Part shown: piece after piece, positions 8,051-16,641 of the stretch
Layout of the letters: the number at the start of each line of letters is the position of its first letter
Position numbering within the stretch: the stretch's first letter is position 1
Source of the DNA: Flavobacterium sp.
GTDB lineage: Bacteria; Bacteroidota; Bacteroidia; Flavobacteriales; Flavobacteriaceae
NCBI RefSeq assembly: GCF_027484205.1
Contig: NZ_JAIXUB010000002.1
Span: 1-46,482, forward strand
DNA: 46,482 nucleotides
Reading direction: 5' to 3'
The notes under the pieces: model-generated
Database searches by the model: none
The model's input: only the letters and a program-made list of their open reading frames with translations
Told to the model about the DNA's origin: nothing
Made by a program: the position numbers and the translations under genes

Positions 8051-8683
8051 CTAAGGAATATTCAAATATTTATGGGTTTGCAACGAAACTCTCCATTTTG
8101 GGTTGTTCATAACATAATCTACAATCATAGGTGTCATTTCTTCTTTTTTACTCCATTCAGGTTGAAGAAATAGAATGGCATTTTTATTTACTTTTTCAGC
8201 TTGTTCTTCTGCAAAAATGAAATCATGTTTATTGTAAATAATCACTTTTAATTCATTAGCAATTTCATAAGCAGCATCAACAGGAAGTTTATTTTTTTTT
8301 GGCGAAAGGCAAAACCAATCCCAAGTTCCAGTTACTGGATAACATCCTGATGTTTCAATATGTACTTTAATATCTTGATTTTTTAGCTTTTGAGTAAGCA
8401 AAGTCATGTCCCAAGTTAAAGGTTCACCACCTGTAATTACAACGGTATCAGCATATTTTTTAGCATTTGAAACGATATGGTCTGTTGCTGTTGGTGGATG
8501 CAATTCGGCATTCCAACTTTCTTTCACATCACACCAATGACATCCAACGTCACAACCACCAATTCTTATGAAATAAGCAGCAGTTCCTGTATGAAATCCT
8601 TCGCCTTGAATTGTGTAAAATTCCTCCATAAGCGGAAGCATTTCTCCTTTATCAACAGCTATTTGTATATCTTTTTGCAACAT
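8051..8683 (-). CDS. queE: 7-carboxy-7-deazaguanine synthase
   Basis: A 210-residue radical SAM enzyme of queuosine/deazapurine synthesis that turns 6-carboxytetrahydropterin into 7-carboxy-7-deazaguanine. The [4Fe-4S] cysteines are Cys44, 48 and 51 in GGCDVGCHWCD. TIQGEGFHTGTAAYFIRIGG precedes them and VVITGGEPL follows. I chose the ATG at 8683 over a TTG seven codons upstream because the shorter form (MLQKDIQIAV...) matches the usual QueE opening. No other queuosine genes are adjacent. It is 3 bp upstream of the TonB_C protein gene on the same strand. Confidence 0.93.
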   Translation of the reverse strand: MLQKDIQIAVDKGEMLPLMEEFYTIQGEGFHTGTAAYFIRIGGCDVGCHWCDVKESWNAELHPPTATDHIVSNAKKYADTVVITGGEPLTWDMTLLTQKLKNQDIKVHIETSGCYPVTGTWDWFCLSPKKNKLPVDAAYEIANELKVIIYNKHDFIFAEEQAEKVNKNAILFLQPEWSKKEEMTPMIVDYVMNNPKWRVSLQTHKYLNIP

Positions 8684-8731
8684 TTTATTTAAAACATCTA
8701 ACAAATTATATCAATTTGTATAGTATAAAAT

Positions 8732-10042
8732 TTATTTTTCTCTAATGTAAATATCAATTGGAACTCCTGAAAAATCCCAGTTTTCACGAATTTTGTTTTC
8801 AAGAAAACGTTTGTACGGATCTTTAACATACTGCGGCAAATTAGCAAAAAACACAAATTGAGGTGTTGGCGTAGGCAATTGCATACAGTATTTAATTTTA
8901 ACATATTTCCCTTTCAAAGCTGGTGGAGGATAAGCTTCTATTAGCTTAAGCATAAAATCATTAAACTTTGAAGTTGAAATTCTTTGACTTCTGTTTTCAT
9001 AAACTTTCACCGTTTCTTCTAACGCTTTTAATAAACGTTGCTTAGTTAATGCAGAAACGAAAAGAATAGGAACATCAGTAAATGGTTGCAATTCTTCACG
9101 AATCTTAGCTTCATAATCTCTGGCAGACATGGTGTCTTTTTCAACTAAATCCCATTTATTTACTAGAATAACTACACCTTTTCTATTTTTTTCTGCCAAC
9201 CAAAATATACTTTGATCTTGACCTTCAAATCCACGTGTTGCATCAATAATTAAAATACACACATCAGAATGCTCAATGGCTCTAACAGAACGCATTACAG
9301 AATAAAATTCTAAATCTTCTTTTACTTTAGCTTTTCTTCTAATTCCTGCTGTATCAACAAGATTAAACTGAAATCCAAAACGGTCAAATTTTGTATCAAT
9401 TGCATCACGAGTAGTTCCTGCAATATCAGTTACAATATATCTATCTTCGCCAATAAGTGCGTTTATGAAACTAGATTTTCCAGCATTTGGACGACCTACA
9501 ACACAAAAACGTGGCAATTCTAACTCTTCTTTTGTAGGTTCAGGTTTTTCAGGAAATGCTTCAATCAAAGCGTCTAATAAATCACCTGTTCCACTTCCAG
9601 AAATACTTGCAAAAGTAAAATATTCACCTAATCCTAAGTTGTAGAATTCCACTGCATCTTTTTCACGCATGGCATTATCCACTTTATTAACTGCTAATAA
9701 AACTGGCTTGGTAACTTTACGAAGTAATTTAGCAACTGCATCATCCATTGGAGTGATTCCTTCTTCAACATCTACAACAAAGATAATTACGTCAGCTTCA
9801 TCAATTGCTAACTCTACTTGTTTACGAATTTCGCCTTCAAAAACATCATCACTTCCGCGAACATATCCACCAGTATCAATTACTGAAAATTCCTTTCCAT
9901 TCCATTCGCTTTTTCCATAGTTTCTATCACGAGTCACACCCGAAACAGAATCTACAATAGCTTCTCTTCTTTTTATCAACCTATTGAAAAGCGTTGATTT
10001 TCCTACATTTGGTCTTCCGACGATGGCTACAATGTTATTCAT
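8732..10042 (-). CDS. der: Ribosome biogenesis GTPase Der (EngA)
   Basis: A 436-residue double-GTPase with two G domains and a C-terminal KH-like domain. G domain 1 has GRPNVGKST (8-16), DTGG and NKVD. G domain 2 has GRPNAGKSS (about 183-191), [14 protein letters not shown] and NKWD. The C-terminal KH domain includes [16 protein letters not shown]. Der acts in late 50S assembly. The length is standard. A -7 box TACCTTTG lies at 10070-10063, about 20 bp before the ATG. Confidence 0.97.
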   Translation of the reverse strand: MNNIVAIVGRPNVGKSTLFNRLIKRREAIVDSVSGVTRDRNYGKSEWNGKEFSVIDTGGYVRGSDDVFEGEIRKQVELAIDEADVIIFVVDVEEGITPMDDAVAKLLRKVTKPVLLAVNKVDNAMREKDAVEFYNLGLGEYFTFASISGSGTGDLLDALIEAFPEKPEPTKEELELPRFCVVGRPNAGKSSFINALIGEDRYIVTDIAGTTRDAIDTKFDRFGFQFNLVDTAGIRRKAKVKEDLEFYSVMRSVRAIEHSDVCILIIDATRGFEGQDQSIFWLAEKNRKGVVILVNKWDLVEKDTMSARDYEAKIREELQPFTDVPILFVSALTKQRLLKALEETVKVYENRSQRISTSKFNDFMLKLIEAYPPPALKGKYVKIKYCMQLPTPTPQFVFFANLPQYVKDPYKRFLENKIRENWDFSGVPIDIYIREK

Positions 10043-10062
10043 AATGATTTTAAAATAATGTG

Positions 10063-10070
10063 CAAAGGTA
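10063..10070 (-). promoter_or_regulatory. -7 promoter box of der
   Basis: TACCTTTG on the minus strand matches TAnnTTTG and is followed by CA. It is 21 bp from the der ATG. I could not place a -33 TTG at the usual distance, so only the -7 element is supported. Confidence 0.55.
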
Positions 10071-10157
10071 CTACTAATTTTATTTTTTCTTACCTTAGTA
10101 ATGTGGTAATACTAAAAAAACTACATTTAACTGAATTTGAATATTATAATTTAAGTA

Positions 10158-10661
10158 ATGGAACTGGATAATACTATCGTGCTTCGTCCACGGTTTCATA
10201 TGGATGTGGCTTTACCAATGAATGAAATTCTTGAACATGCAACTAAAATAAAAGAAGAAGTTAAAGAAGATTTTCGTGTAAAAATATCAGACCATCATAT
10301 TTTTTTATTCATCACATTAGCTAAACGAAAGTATTACTCGCCACACTTACATCTTGAATTAGAAGAAAAAGAAGATGAAACCACTCATGTAAAAGGGCTT
10401 TTTGGACCTGATCAAACGGTTTGGACATTCTTTATGTTTCTTCATTTCATCATTGCAGGAGTTTTTCTTGTCTTCTTGATGATGGCTTATTCGCATTGGA
10501 GTTTAAAACAATCTGCAACCATAGATTTTGTTATTATGGGATTGATGATTGTATTTTGGTTTGCCCTATATTTTCAAGCTAGAATTAATAGAAAAAAATG
10601 CCAACCACAAATGCATAAACTTAAAGAATTAACTCATAAAATATTGAGACATAAAATCTAA
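10158..10661 (+). CDS. Two-helix membrane protein of unknown function
   Basis: A 167-residue protein that I do not recognise with confidence. The N-terminal 85 residues are soluble and charged (an acidic, Lys-rich EEKEDETTH region near 69-78). They are followed by two strong membrane helices at about 88-111 and 122-141 and a basic C-terminal tail. The predicted topology has both ends in the cytoplasm. The gene is divergent from der and nearly touches the convergent lipoprotein gene (3 bp). The AT content and codon use look like those of its neighbours. Confidence 0.75.
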   Translation: MELDNTIVLRPRFHMDVALPMNEILEHATKIKEEVKEDFRVKISDHHIFLFITLAKRKYYSPHLHLELEEKEDETTHVKGLFGPDQTVWTFFMFLHFIIAGVFLVFLMMAYSHWSLKQSATIDFVIMGLMIVFWFALYFQARINRKKCQPQMHKLKELTHKILRHKI

Positions 10662-10664
10662 AAA

Positions 10665-11219
10665 CTATCCTTCAAAATCGCCACAATCGTGCTCCTTTAA
10701 TTTATTTAATGTTTTACTTTGAGTAAAATACATAGCAATTCTTTTGTTCTCTAAAGTAAGTCTTTTTCCATTGATGGTTAGTTCGTAAATTGGTGCTTCA
10801 TCAATCTTAGTTAAAAGAAATTCTTGCTCTTTTGTTTTAATTTTTAAGATTTTATTGTCATTAGAATAAGACAAAACTTCAAATCTTTGAACATCTTCTT
10901 CATTACAAACATTTACTAAATCAAAATGCTTTTTGTTGATTTCAATTTTAGCCAAATCGCAAGCGTAACAATTTCCTGAAAATTCAATACCATATTTTTC
11001 ATAAACGTCTTGACTGGTTGAATCAATAATAGCTAAAGGAACTAACTCTGAAAAATCAGCTAAATCATTTTGACTACTACTATTATCTTCTAGAGCAACA
11101 TTGTTATTTTCAATGCTATCTATTTTTGTTGATGCAGTTTTAGATTCCGACTGATTTTTATTACAACTTACAAAGGTGATTGACAGCAAGAATACGTAAA
11201 TAAAAAGATACTTCTTCAT
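10665..11219 (-). CDS. Hypothetical lipoprotein
   Basis: A 184-residue predicted lipoprotein: basic MKK, a hydrophobic segment, and TFVSCN with Cys19. A Ser/Asn-rich, low-complexity linker (about 20-55) is followed by a beta-rich domain with Cys86, Cys89 (GNCYACDLAK), Cys106 and Cys178, which may form disulphides in the periplasm. No known family was recognised. It lies 15 bp downstream of era on the same strand and is probably cotranscribed with it. Confidence 0.75.
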   Translation of the reverse strand: MKKYLFIYVFLLSITFVSCNKNQSESKTASTKIDSIENNNVALEDNSSSQNDLADFSELVPLAIIDSTSQDVYEKYGIEFSGNCYACDLAKIEINKKHFDLVNVCNEEDVQRFEVLSYSNDNKILKIKTKEQEFLLTKIDEAPIYELTINGKRLTLENKRIAMYFTQSKTLNKLKEHDCGDFEG

Positions 11220-11234
11220 TTCTATGAATTGATA

Positions 11235-12119
11235 TTATTTTTGATTGTATCCAAATCTTCTTAGTTGGAACTGATTACTTCTCCAATCTTTATTAACTTT
11301 AACGAACATTTCAATGTGAATTTGCTTGCCAAAGAATTTTTCTAAATCTTGACGTGCTTGCATTCCAACACGTTTTAACGCTTCACCTTTATGACCAATG
11401 ATAATTCCTTTTTGAGTGTCACGTTCTACCATAATTACAGAACGAATTCTGATAATTTTTTCATCTTCAAGAAACTCCTCTGTTTCAATTTCTACAGCAT
11501 ATGGAATTTCTTTATCATAATTTAAAAGAATTTTTTCACGAATAGTTTCGTTTACAAAAAAGCGCTCTGGCTTATCCGTCAAAGCATCTTTTGGATAATA
11601 TGCAGGTGATTCTGGAAGCAATTCTAAAATTCGAGCAAAAACCTCTTTCACATTGAAATTTTCAAGTGCCGAAATTGGGTAAATCTCAGCATTTGGAACT
11701 TTCTCTTTCCATAAATCGATTTGTTCATCTAATTGTTCTTGATTTGATTTATCAATTTTATTAAGAAGCAATAAAACTGGAATCTTGGCATGAATGATTT
11801 TCTTGAAAAAATCTTCATCTTTTAATTCTTTTTCACCAATTTCAACCATGTAAATCAATACATCAGCATCTTCAAAGGCAGATTTTACAAAATCCATCAT
11901 TGATTTTTGCATTTCATAAGCTGGTTTAATAATTCCTGGCGTATCAGAAAGTATCACTTGAAAGTCATCACCATTCACAATTCCAAGAATCCTATGGCGT
12001 GTTGTTTGTGCTTTTGATGTAATAATAGATAATCTTTCTCCAACAAAAGCATTCATTAGTGTTGATTTTCCTACGTTTGGATTTCCGATAATGTTTACAA
12101 AACCTGCTTTATGCGACAT
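11235..12119 (-). CDS. era: GTPase Era
   Basis: A 294-residue GTPase that binds 16S rRNA and is needed for 30S maturation. The G domain shows GNPNVGKST (12-20), QTTRH switch I, DTPGI and NKID. The C-terminal KH domain has the IIGHKGEALK loop. I chose the ATG at 12119. The TTG at 12143 that would extend it by eight residues is the 3' end of a -7 promoter box (TACCTTTG, 12148-12141), so it should lie upstream of the transcript. Confidence 0.96.
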   Translation of the reverse strand: MSHKAGFVNIIGNPNVGKSTLMNAFVGERLSIITSKAQTTRHRILGIVNGDDFQVILSDTPGIIKPAYEMQKSMMDFVKSAFEDADVLIYMVEIGEKELKDEDFFKKIIHAKIPVLLLLNKIDKSNQEQLDEQIDLWKEKVPNAEIYPISALENFNVKEVFARILELLPESPAYYPKDALTDKPERFFVNETIREKILLNYDKEIPYAVEIETEEFLEDEKIIRIRSVIMVERDTQKGIIIGHKGEALKRVGMQARQDLEKFFGKQIHIEMFVKVNKDWRSNQFQLRRFGYNQK

Positions 12120-12140
12120 TTTTAATGATTTAATTTGGCG

Positions 12141-12148
12141 CAAAGGTA
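12141..12148 (-). promoter_or_regulatory. -7 promoter box of era
   Basis: TACCTTTG on the minus strand, followed by CGCC, 21 bp upstream of the era ATG. No clear -33 TTG is at the standard spacing. Its position decides the era start. Confidence 0.6.
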
Positions 12149-12196
12149 GTCATATCAAGTGAATAGTAGAAATAAAAGATTTTTTTAATTTTTTTG

Positions 12197-12226
12197 TTGC
12201 GAGTGTCGATATTCGTTGTATATTTG
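12197..12226 (+). promoter_or_regulatory. Promoter of the initiator tRNA gene
   Basis: TTG (12197-12199), 19 nt, TATATTTG (12219-12226), then CACTCG. It is a full match to the Bacteroidota consensus. The mature tRNA begins 13 bp after the -7 box, so the 5' leader is very short. Confidence 0.85.
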
Positions 12227-12238
12227 CACTCGAAACAT

Positions 12239-12311
12239 CGCGGGATAGAGCAGTAGGCAGCTCGTCGGGCTCATAACCCGAAGGTCACAGGTTCGAGTCC
12301 TGTTCCCGCTA
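12239..12311 (+). tRNA. Initiator tRNA-fMet (CAT)
   Basis: A 73-nt cloverleaf with CAT anticodon. Acceptor stem 12239-12245 with 12304-12310, D stem GAGC/GCTC, anticodon stem TCGGG/CCCGA, T arm ACAGG-TTCGAGT-CCTGT, discriminator A. Three G-C pairs (GGG/CCC) next to the anticodon loop and an unpaired first position (C1 opposite T72) mark it as the initiator rather than an elongator tRNA. The 3' CCA is not encoded. Confidence 0.96.
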
Positions 12312-12319
12312 CTAAGAGA

Positions 12320-12352
12320 AGCCATTCTGAAAAGAGTGGCTTTTATTTTTTT
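12320..12352 (+). terminator. Intrinsic terminator after the initiator tRNA
   Basis: AGCCATTCT (12320-12328) pairs with AGAGTGGCT (12333-12341, one G-T pair) around a GAAA loop. A T-rich run follows. Confidence 0.85.
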
Positions 12353-12367
12353 AGCAAAAATTTATTT

Positions 12368-12814
12368 ATGAAAAGAGTTGTTGAGTACAGAAAGTTACTT
12401 GAAGTTGACAAAAATGTAACTTTAAAAGAATTAAAAACCATTTACAGAAACAGTATGAAGGATTCTCATCCTGATAAATTTGTAAATGACGAAGAAGGAA
12501 GAATTGCCGCAGAAGAAAGAAGCAAAAACATCATTAATGCATATCATTTTTTGGTAAGTATTTCAAATGAAACGGTTGAAAAAAATCTTCCTGAATATCA
12601 AGAAACTATTAATAATCATAATATTCTTGATTATTATTTAGAGAAGCAAACACTTTTTGTAACTCATGTAAATGGTGTTTCCTATGAATATATTGGTGTT
12701 CCAAAAAATATTTACATCAAAATGGTCAATGCAGAATCACCTAATCGTTTTGCAAAAAGACACATTTATGGAAATTTCATTTATAGAAAAGCTGGCGAAG
12801 GAACTGAAGATTAA
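12368..12814 (+). CDS. J-domain/KTSC-domain protein
   Basis: A 148-residue cytosolic protein. Residues 1-65 resemble a J domain with the HPD motif at 34-36 (SHPDKF). Residues about 86-144 match the KTSC domain (VNGVSYEYIGVPKNIYIKMV). The J part would contact DnaK; the KTSC domain is known from some lysyl-tRNA synthetases and phage or host proteins and its role is unclear. The gene follows the initiator tRNA terminator and ends at a bidirectional terminator. Confidence 0.85.
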   Translation: MKRVVEYRKLLEVDKNVTLKELKTIYRNSMKDSHPDKFVNDEEGRIAAEERSKNIINAYHFLVSISNETVEKNLPEYQETINNHNILDYYLEKQTLFVTHVNGVSYEYIGVPKNIYIKMVNAESPNRFAKRHIYGNFIYRKAGEGTED

Positions 12815-12832
12815 TTTTTGAAATTATTATAT

Positions 12833-12866
12833 AAAAAAAACCATTCGTGATGAATGGTTTTTTTTA
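12833..12866. terminator. Bidirectional terminator
   Basis: An A-run plus ACCATTC (to 12846), loop GTGAT, and GAATGGT plus a T-run (from 12852). It serves both convergent genes: the J/KTSC protein on plus and the acyl-CoA dehydrogenase on minus. Confidence 0.85.
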
Positions 12867-12881
12867 TGCTTATAAATTTTA

Positions 12882-14051
12882 TTATTTCACAGCAGGCTTA
12901 TAATTCTGCTTATCGATTATCATTTTTGATAAAATCTCTCTCAAAATTTCAGAAGTTCCGCCACCAATTGGTCCTAATCGGCTATCTCTTAATAAACGTG
13001 CTAATGGATATTCTTCCATATATCCATAACCTCCAAGCATTTGTAAACAACTATAAATTGCTTCATCTGCTACTTTTGTAGATTTTAATTTAGCCATAGT
13101 AGCTTCTTTCACTACATACTCACCTTTATTTAAACGAGCAACAGCAGCATAATTAAATATCTTGCAATGTTCCACTTCTGTAGCGTGATCAACTAATGTG
13201 TGACGTAATGCTTGAAATTTATCGATTGTAGTCCCAAAAGCTTCACGTTTTGACATATAATCAATGGTGTAATCTATTGCGTATTCTGCTCTTGCATGTG
13301 CATTAATTGCCATAATTAATCGCTCTAAAGCAAAATGTTGCATGATGTAAGGAAAACCTTTTCCTTCTTCGCCCATTAAATTTTCTTCGGGAATTTCAAC
13401 ATCATCAAAAGCAATTTCAGCTGTATCTGAAGCTCTCCAACCTAATTTATCTAATTTAGTAGCTGAGATTCCTTTTAAATTTGTATCCAAAAGAAAAATA
13501 CTAATTCCTTTGTTTCCAAGTTCAGGACTTGTTTTTGCAGCTACAACATAATAATCAGCATAAACACCATTGGTAATAAATGTTTTTGAACCGTTGATTA
13601 TATATTTATTTCCTTTTTTAACAGCAGTAGTTCGCATTCCTGCAACATCACTTCCACCAAAAGGTTCTGTAATACACAAAGCTCCTATTTTATCGCCAGA
13701 AATACTTGTCGCTAAATATTCTTGTTTAATTTTTTCACTTCCTTCGGCATTCAAATGTGTCATTGCTAAGTATGCGTGTGCCCACATTGCGGCAGCAAAT
13801 CCGGATGATTTTATTTTTTGCAGTTCTTCTAAAAAGACAACCGTATAAAACAAATCTAAATTTAACCCACCATAAACTTCTGGATAAGCAATTCCGAAGA
13901 AACCCATTTCACCAAATTTCTTCCAAATAAAACGTTCAATTGTACCTGTTTTTTCCCATTTTTCGATGTGAGGCACTACTTCTTTTTGTAAAAAATCTTG
14001 TAAACTTTTTCTAAATAATTCGTGTTCTTCTGTAAAATATATTGAACTCAT
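12882..14051 (-). CDS. Acyl-CoA dehydrogenase
   Basis: A 389-residue FAD flavoenzyme of beta-oxidation or branched amino-acid breakdown. ALCITEPFGGSDVAGMRT (about 124-141) is the first family signature; QMLGGYGYMEEYPLARLLRD and GGGTSEILREIL form the C-terminal part. The position of the MCAD-type catalytic Glu in the YEGTSE motif is Gly here. The base is instead probably Glu243 in ALERL, as in isovaleryl-CoA and long-chain dehydrogenases. Acyl chain preference cannot be stated. There is no linked electron-transfer flavoprotein gene. Confidence 0.92.
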   Translation of the reverse strand: MSSIYFTEEHELFRKSLQDFLQKEVVPHIEKWEKTGTIERFIWKKFGEMGFFGIAYPEVYGGLNLDLFYTVVFLEELQKIKSSGFAAAMWAHAYLAMTHLNAEGSEKIKQEYLATSISGDKIGALCITEPFGGSDVAGMRTTAVKKGNKYIINGSKTFITNGVYADYYVVAAKTSPELGNKGISIFLLDTNLKGISATKLDKLGWRASDTAEIAFDDVEIPEENLMGEEGKGFPYIMQHFALERLIMAINAHARAEYAIDYTIDYMSKREAFGTTIDKFQALRHTLVDHATEVEHCKIFNYAAVARLNKGEYVVKEATMAKLKSTKVADEAIYSCLQMLGGYGYMEEYPLARLLRDSRLGPIGGGTSEILREILSKMIIDKQNYKPAVK

Positions 14052-14076
14052 ATATGACTATTTTTGGATTCTTTTT

Positions 14077-14967
14077 TTAGAATTCCAAATATAATGCTAT
14101 TATTTTGATTTTATCAACAGGAAAATCCTTTATTTTTGTTAAATCCTCAATTTTTAAATCACCATTCATACTTCTGTACGTTACAATGTTTTTAGAAATA
14201 GGAAATCTAAAATAAGGAAACTGACCTAATTCTTTGATTGAAGCATCGTTAATTTTTATTTTCTTTGGGTTTAGTGCATTTATTACTTTAAAACTTTCAT
14301 TTAATTTTTCAATAACTTCAGGCGATAATCCCCAAACATCATTCATTTGTTCCATAGAAACAAAACAGCCATAAATTTCTTTTTGTTTTAAAATTCTATC
14401 TGAAATAGCATCACCAATTCCATAAACTTTCATTAAATCTTCTTTTGTGGCTGCATTTATATCAAGAACAATAATTTTCTTTTCCTTCTTTTCATAATTT
14501 GATTTAGAATAATCAACCCAACCATTCTGTGATTTAGAATTTTTATTTTTCACCCAATCAGGAAATTTAAAATAGGGAGAAATTGCTTTTAATAAAGAAT
14601 CTGAAATTCCTGTCACTTGCTGAAACTCTTCAGGTGAATTTGCAAATTTACCTAGTTTTCTATAAGCTAATAATCGATTAATTTCCTCTGTTTTCATTCC
14701 AAGTTTGTACCCTTTGAAATCAGTTATGAAATTTGGATTAAAAGGATACATCTTATATGATTCCTTAGGTCTATTTTCTTTTAAAGAATCAATCTTAGAT
14801 TGCATCGCTATCCAATTTTGTTTTTCAGGCGAATCTTTAAAATCTGATTTTAAGTTGATGAAACTATATGCAATTTGGGTGCAAATAATAATTACGAACA
14901 AAACCAATATCCCTTTTCGTTGGTCTTTGGTAAATAAAAAAAATGATTTCAATTGTTTAGAATCCAT
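14077..14967 (-). CDS. Membrane-anchored helix-hairpin-helix protein (ComEA-like)
   Basis: A 296-residue protein with one N-terminal membrane helix (about 18-36) and three helix-hairpin-helix units: about 85-135 (EINRLLAYRKLGKF ... VTGISDSLL), about 168-232 (LDINAATKEDLMKVYGIGDA) and about 236-296 (KINDASIKELGQFPYF). ComEA-type HhH domains bind DNA non-specifically outside the cytoplasmic membrane and take part in DNA uptake; whether this one does is inference. It lies 25 bp upstream of the acyl-CoA dehydrogenase gene on the same strand. Confidence 0.87.
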   Translation of the reverse strand: MDSKQLKSFFLFTKDQRKGILVLFVIIICTQIAYSFINLKSDFKDSPEKQNWIAMQSKIDSLKENRPKESYKMYPFNPNFITDFKGYKLGMKTEEINRLLAYRKLGKFANSPEEFQQVTGISDSLLKAISPYFKFPDWVKNKNSKSQNGWVDYSKSNYEKKEKKIIVLDINAATKEDLMKVYGIGDAISDRILKQKEIYGCFVSMEQMNDVWGLSPEVIEKLNESFKVINALNPKKIKINDASIKELGQFPYFRFPISKNIVTYRSMNGDLKIEDLTKIKDFPVDKIKIIALYLEF

Positions 14968-15114
14968 ATGTGATTATTAATCTTGAATTTCAAATATAGA
15001 GAAGATTTTTATAAATATCATAAAAATATTACAAAATTACAATTGTCTAAGAGTTTAAATCAATTCTGTAAAATAAATTTCTTTTTCTATCTTTAGCCAA
15101 ATAAAATTTATCAA

Positions 15115-16563
15115 ATGGATTCAAATACAAAAGAGTTAAAAAAAGAATTGAATTTAGTAAACGCGACAAGTATTGTTGCAGGCTCAATGATAGGTTCGGG
15201 AATATTTATTGTAACCGCAGCCATGTCAAAAGATTTAGGATCATCTGGATGGTTACTTTTTACTTGGTTTTTAACAGGTTTACTAACTATTGCAGCTGCA
15301 TTAAGTTATGGTGAGTTAGCTGGAATGATGCCAAATGCAGGTGGACAATATGTTTATATTCAAAGAGCGTATGGTAAATTAGTTTCATTTTTATATGGCT
15401 GGACCGTTTTTACAGTAATTCAAACCGGTGTAATTGCTGCTGTTGCAGTTGCTTTTGCAAATTATACTTCGGTTTTTATTCCAAAACTTGAAACAGAACT
15501 CTTTTCAATTGGAAACTTTACAACGATAACATTAAAACAAGTAATGGCTATTGTTAGTGTGGTTTTGCTAACTTATATCAATACCAAAGGAATTCAAAAT
15601 GGTAAAAAACTGCAACTTCTTTTTACTGTAGCAAAACTTTTTGCACTTTTTGCACTAATTATTTTTGGTTTGTATGTTGGTCTTCAAACTGATATATTAA
15701 GTCAAAATTTTGAAAATCCATGGAATGCTTTTAAAACTATTTCAAATAATGATGGTACTTCTACGACTATTGGAATTACAGGTTTAGCATTAGCTGGAGC
15801 AGTTGGTACAACTATAATAAATTCTTTATTTTCTAGTGACGCATGGAATAATGTTACCTTCATTGCTGCTGAAATTAAAGACCCAAAAAAGAATATTCCA
15901 AGAAGCTTATTTTTAGGAACATTAATCGTAACAATAATTTATTTATTGGCAAATCTTGCCTATTTATCATTATTACCGATGAGTGGAAATCCTAATGGAA
16001 CAACTGTTTTAGAAAGAGGAATTATGTTTGCTAGCGAAGATCGAGTTGGTGCTGCTGCTGCTAATATGATTTTTGGAAATGTTGGCGTTTTCATCATGGC
16101 AGGATTGATTATGATTTCAACTTTTGGTTGCAATAGTGGATTGATACTTTCTGGTGGAAGACTTTTTTATGCTATGTCAAAAGATGGTTTATTCTTTAAA
16201 CAAGCTGGAGAATTAAACAATAATAATGTACCTGAAAAAGCATTATGGTTTCAATGTGTTTGGGCTTCAATTCTATGTTTATCAGGAAAATATGGAGATT
16301 TACTTACCTATGCAACTTTTGCTTCTTTACTTTTTTATATGTTAACCATTTATGGCATTTTCATATTAAGAAAAAAAGAACCTAATGCAGAAAGACCTTA
16401 TAAGGCATTTGGTTATCCATTTGTGCCAATTTTGTACATCTTAATTACGGGAGCAATTTGTGTAACATTATTAATTAATTACACTGTAAATACAGGTTTA
16501 GGTTTATTAATTGTTTTATTAGGAATTCCTGTATATTATCTAACTCAAAAAAACAAAAAATAA
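15115..16563 (+). CDS. APC-superfamily amino acid permease
   Basis: A 482-residue inner-membrane transporter with about 12 hydrophobic segments. The first helix carries the substrate/ion loop motif GSMIGSGIF (residues 22-30) and helix 3 begins after YGELAGMMPNAGGQYVYIQ. The C-terminal part has RPYKAFGYPFVPILYI, typical of APC antiporters and symporters of the LAT/AGT type. It imports or exchanges amino acids; specificity is unknown. A second APC permease of a different subfamily follows 78 bp downstream with its own promoter. Confidence 0.92.
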   Translation: MDSNTKELKKELNLVNATSIVAGSMIGSGIFIVTAAMSKDLGSSGWLLFTWFLTGLLTIAAALSYGELAGMMPNAGGQYVYIQRAYGKLVSFLYGWTVFTVIQTGVIAAVAVAFANYTSVFIPKLETELFSIGNFTTITLKQVMAIVSVVLLTYINTKGIQNGKKLQLLFTVAKLFALFALIIFGLYVGLQTDILSQNFENPWNAFKTISNNDGTSTTIGITGLALAGAVGTTIINSLFSSDAWNNVTFIAAEIKDPKKNIPRSLFLGTLIVTIIYLLANLAYLSLLPMSGNPNGTTVLERGIMFASEDRVGAAAANMIFGNVGVFIMAGLIMISTFGCNSGLILSGGRLFYAMSKDGLFFKQAGELNNNNVPEKALWFQCVWASILCLSGKYGDLLTYATFASLLFYMLTIYGIFILRKKEPNAERPYKAFGYPFVPILYILITGAICVTLLINYTVNTGLGLLIVLLGIPVYYLTQKNKK

Positions 16564-16584
16564 TATTTTCACGCGTTTATACAC

Positions 16585-16612
16585 TTGATTTTATTAAAAA
16601 AATATATATTTG
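16585..16612 (+). promoter_or_regulatory. Promoter of the second permease gene
   Basis: TTG (16585-16587), 17 nt, TATATTTG (16605-16612). It lies 29 bp upstream of the ATG at 16642, so the two permease genes can be expressed separately. Confidence 0.65.
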
Positions 16613-16641
16613 ATTTTTATTACTAACCAAAAATTTAAACT

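Noticed and set aside
15047..15114. Promoter before the first permease gene
   Set aside because: TATCTTTA at 15088-15095 misses the final G and no -33 element fits; evidence too weak.
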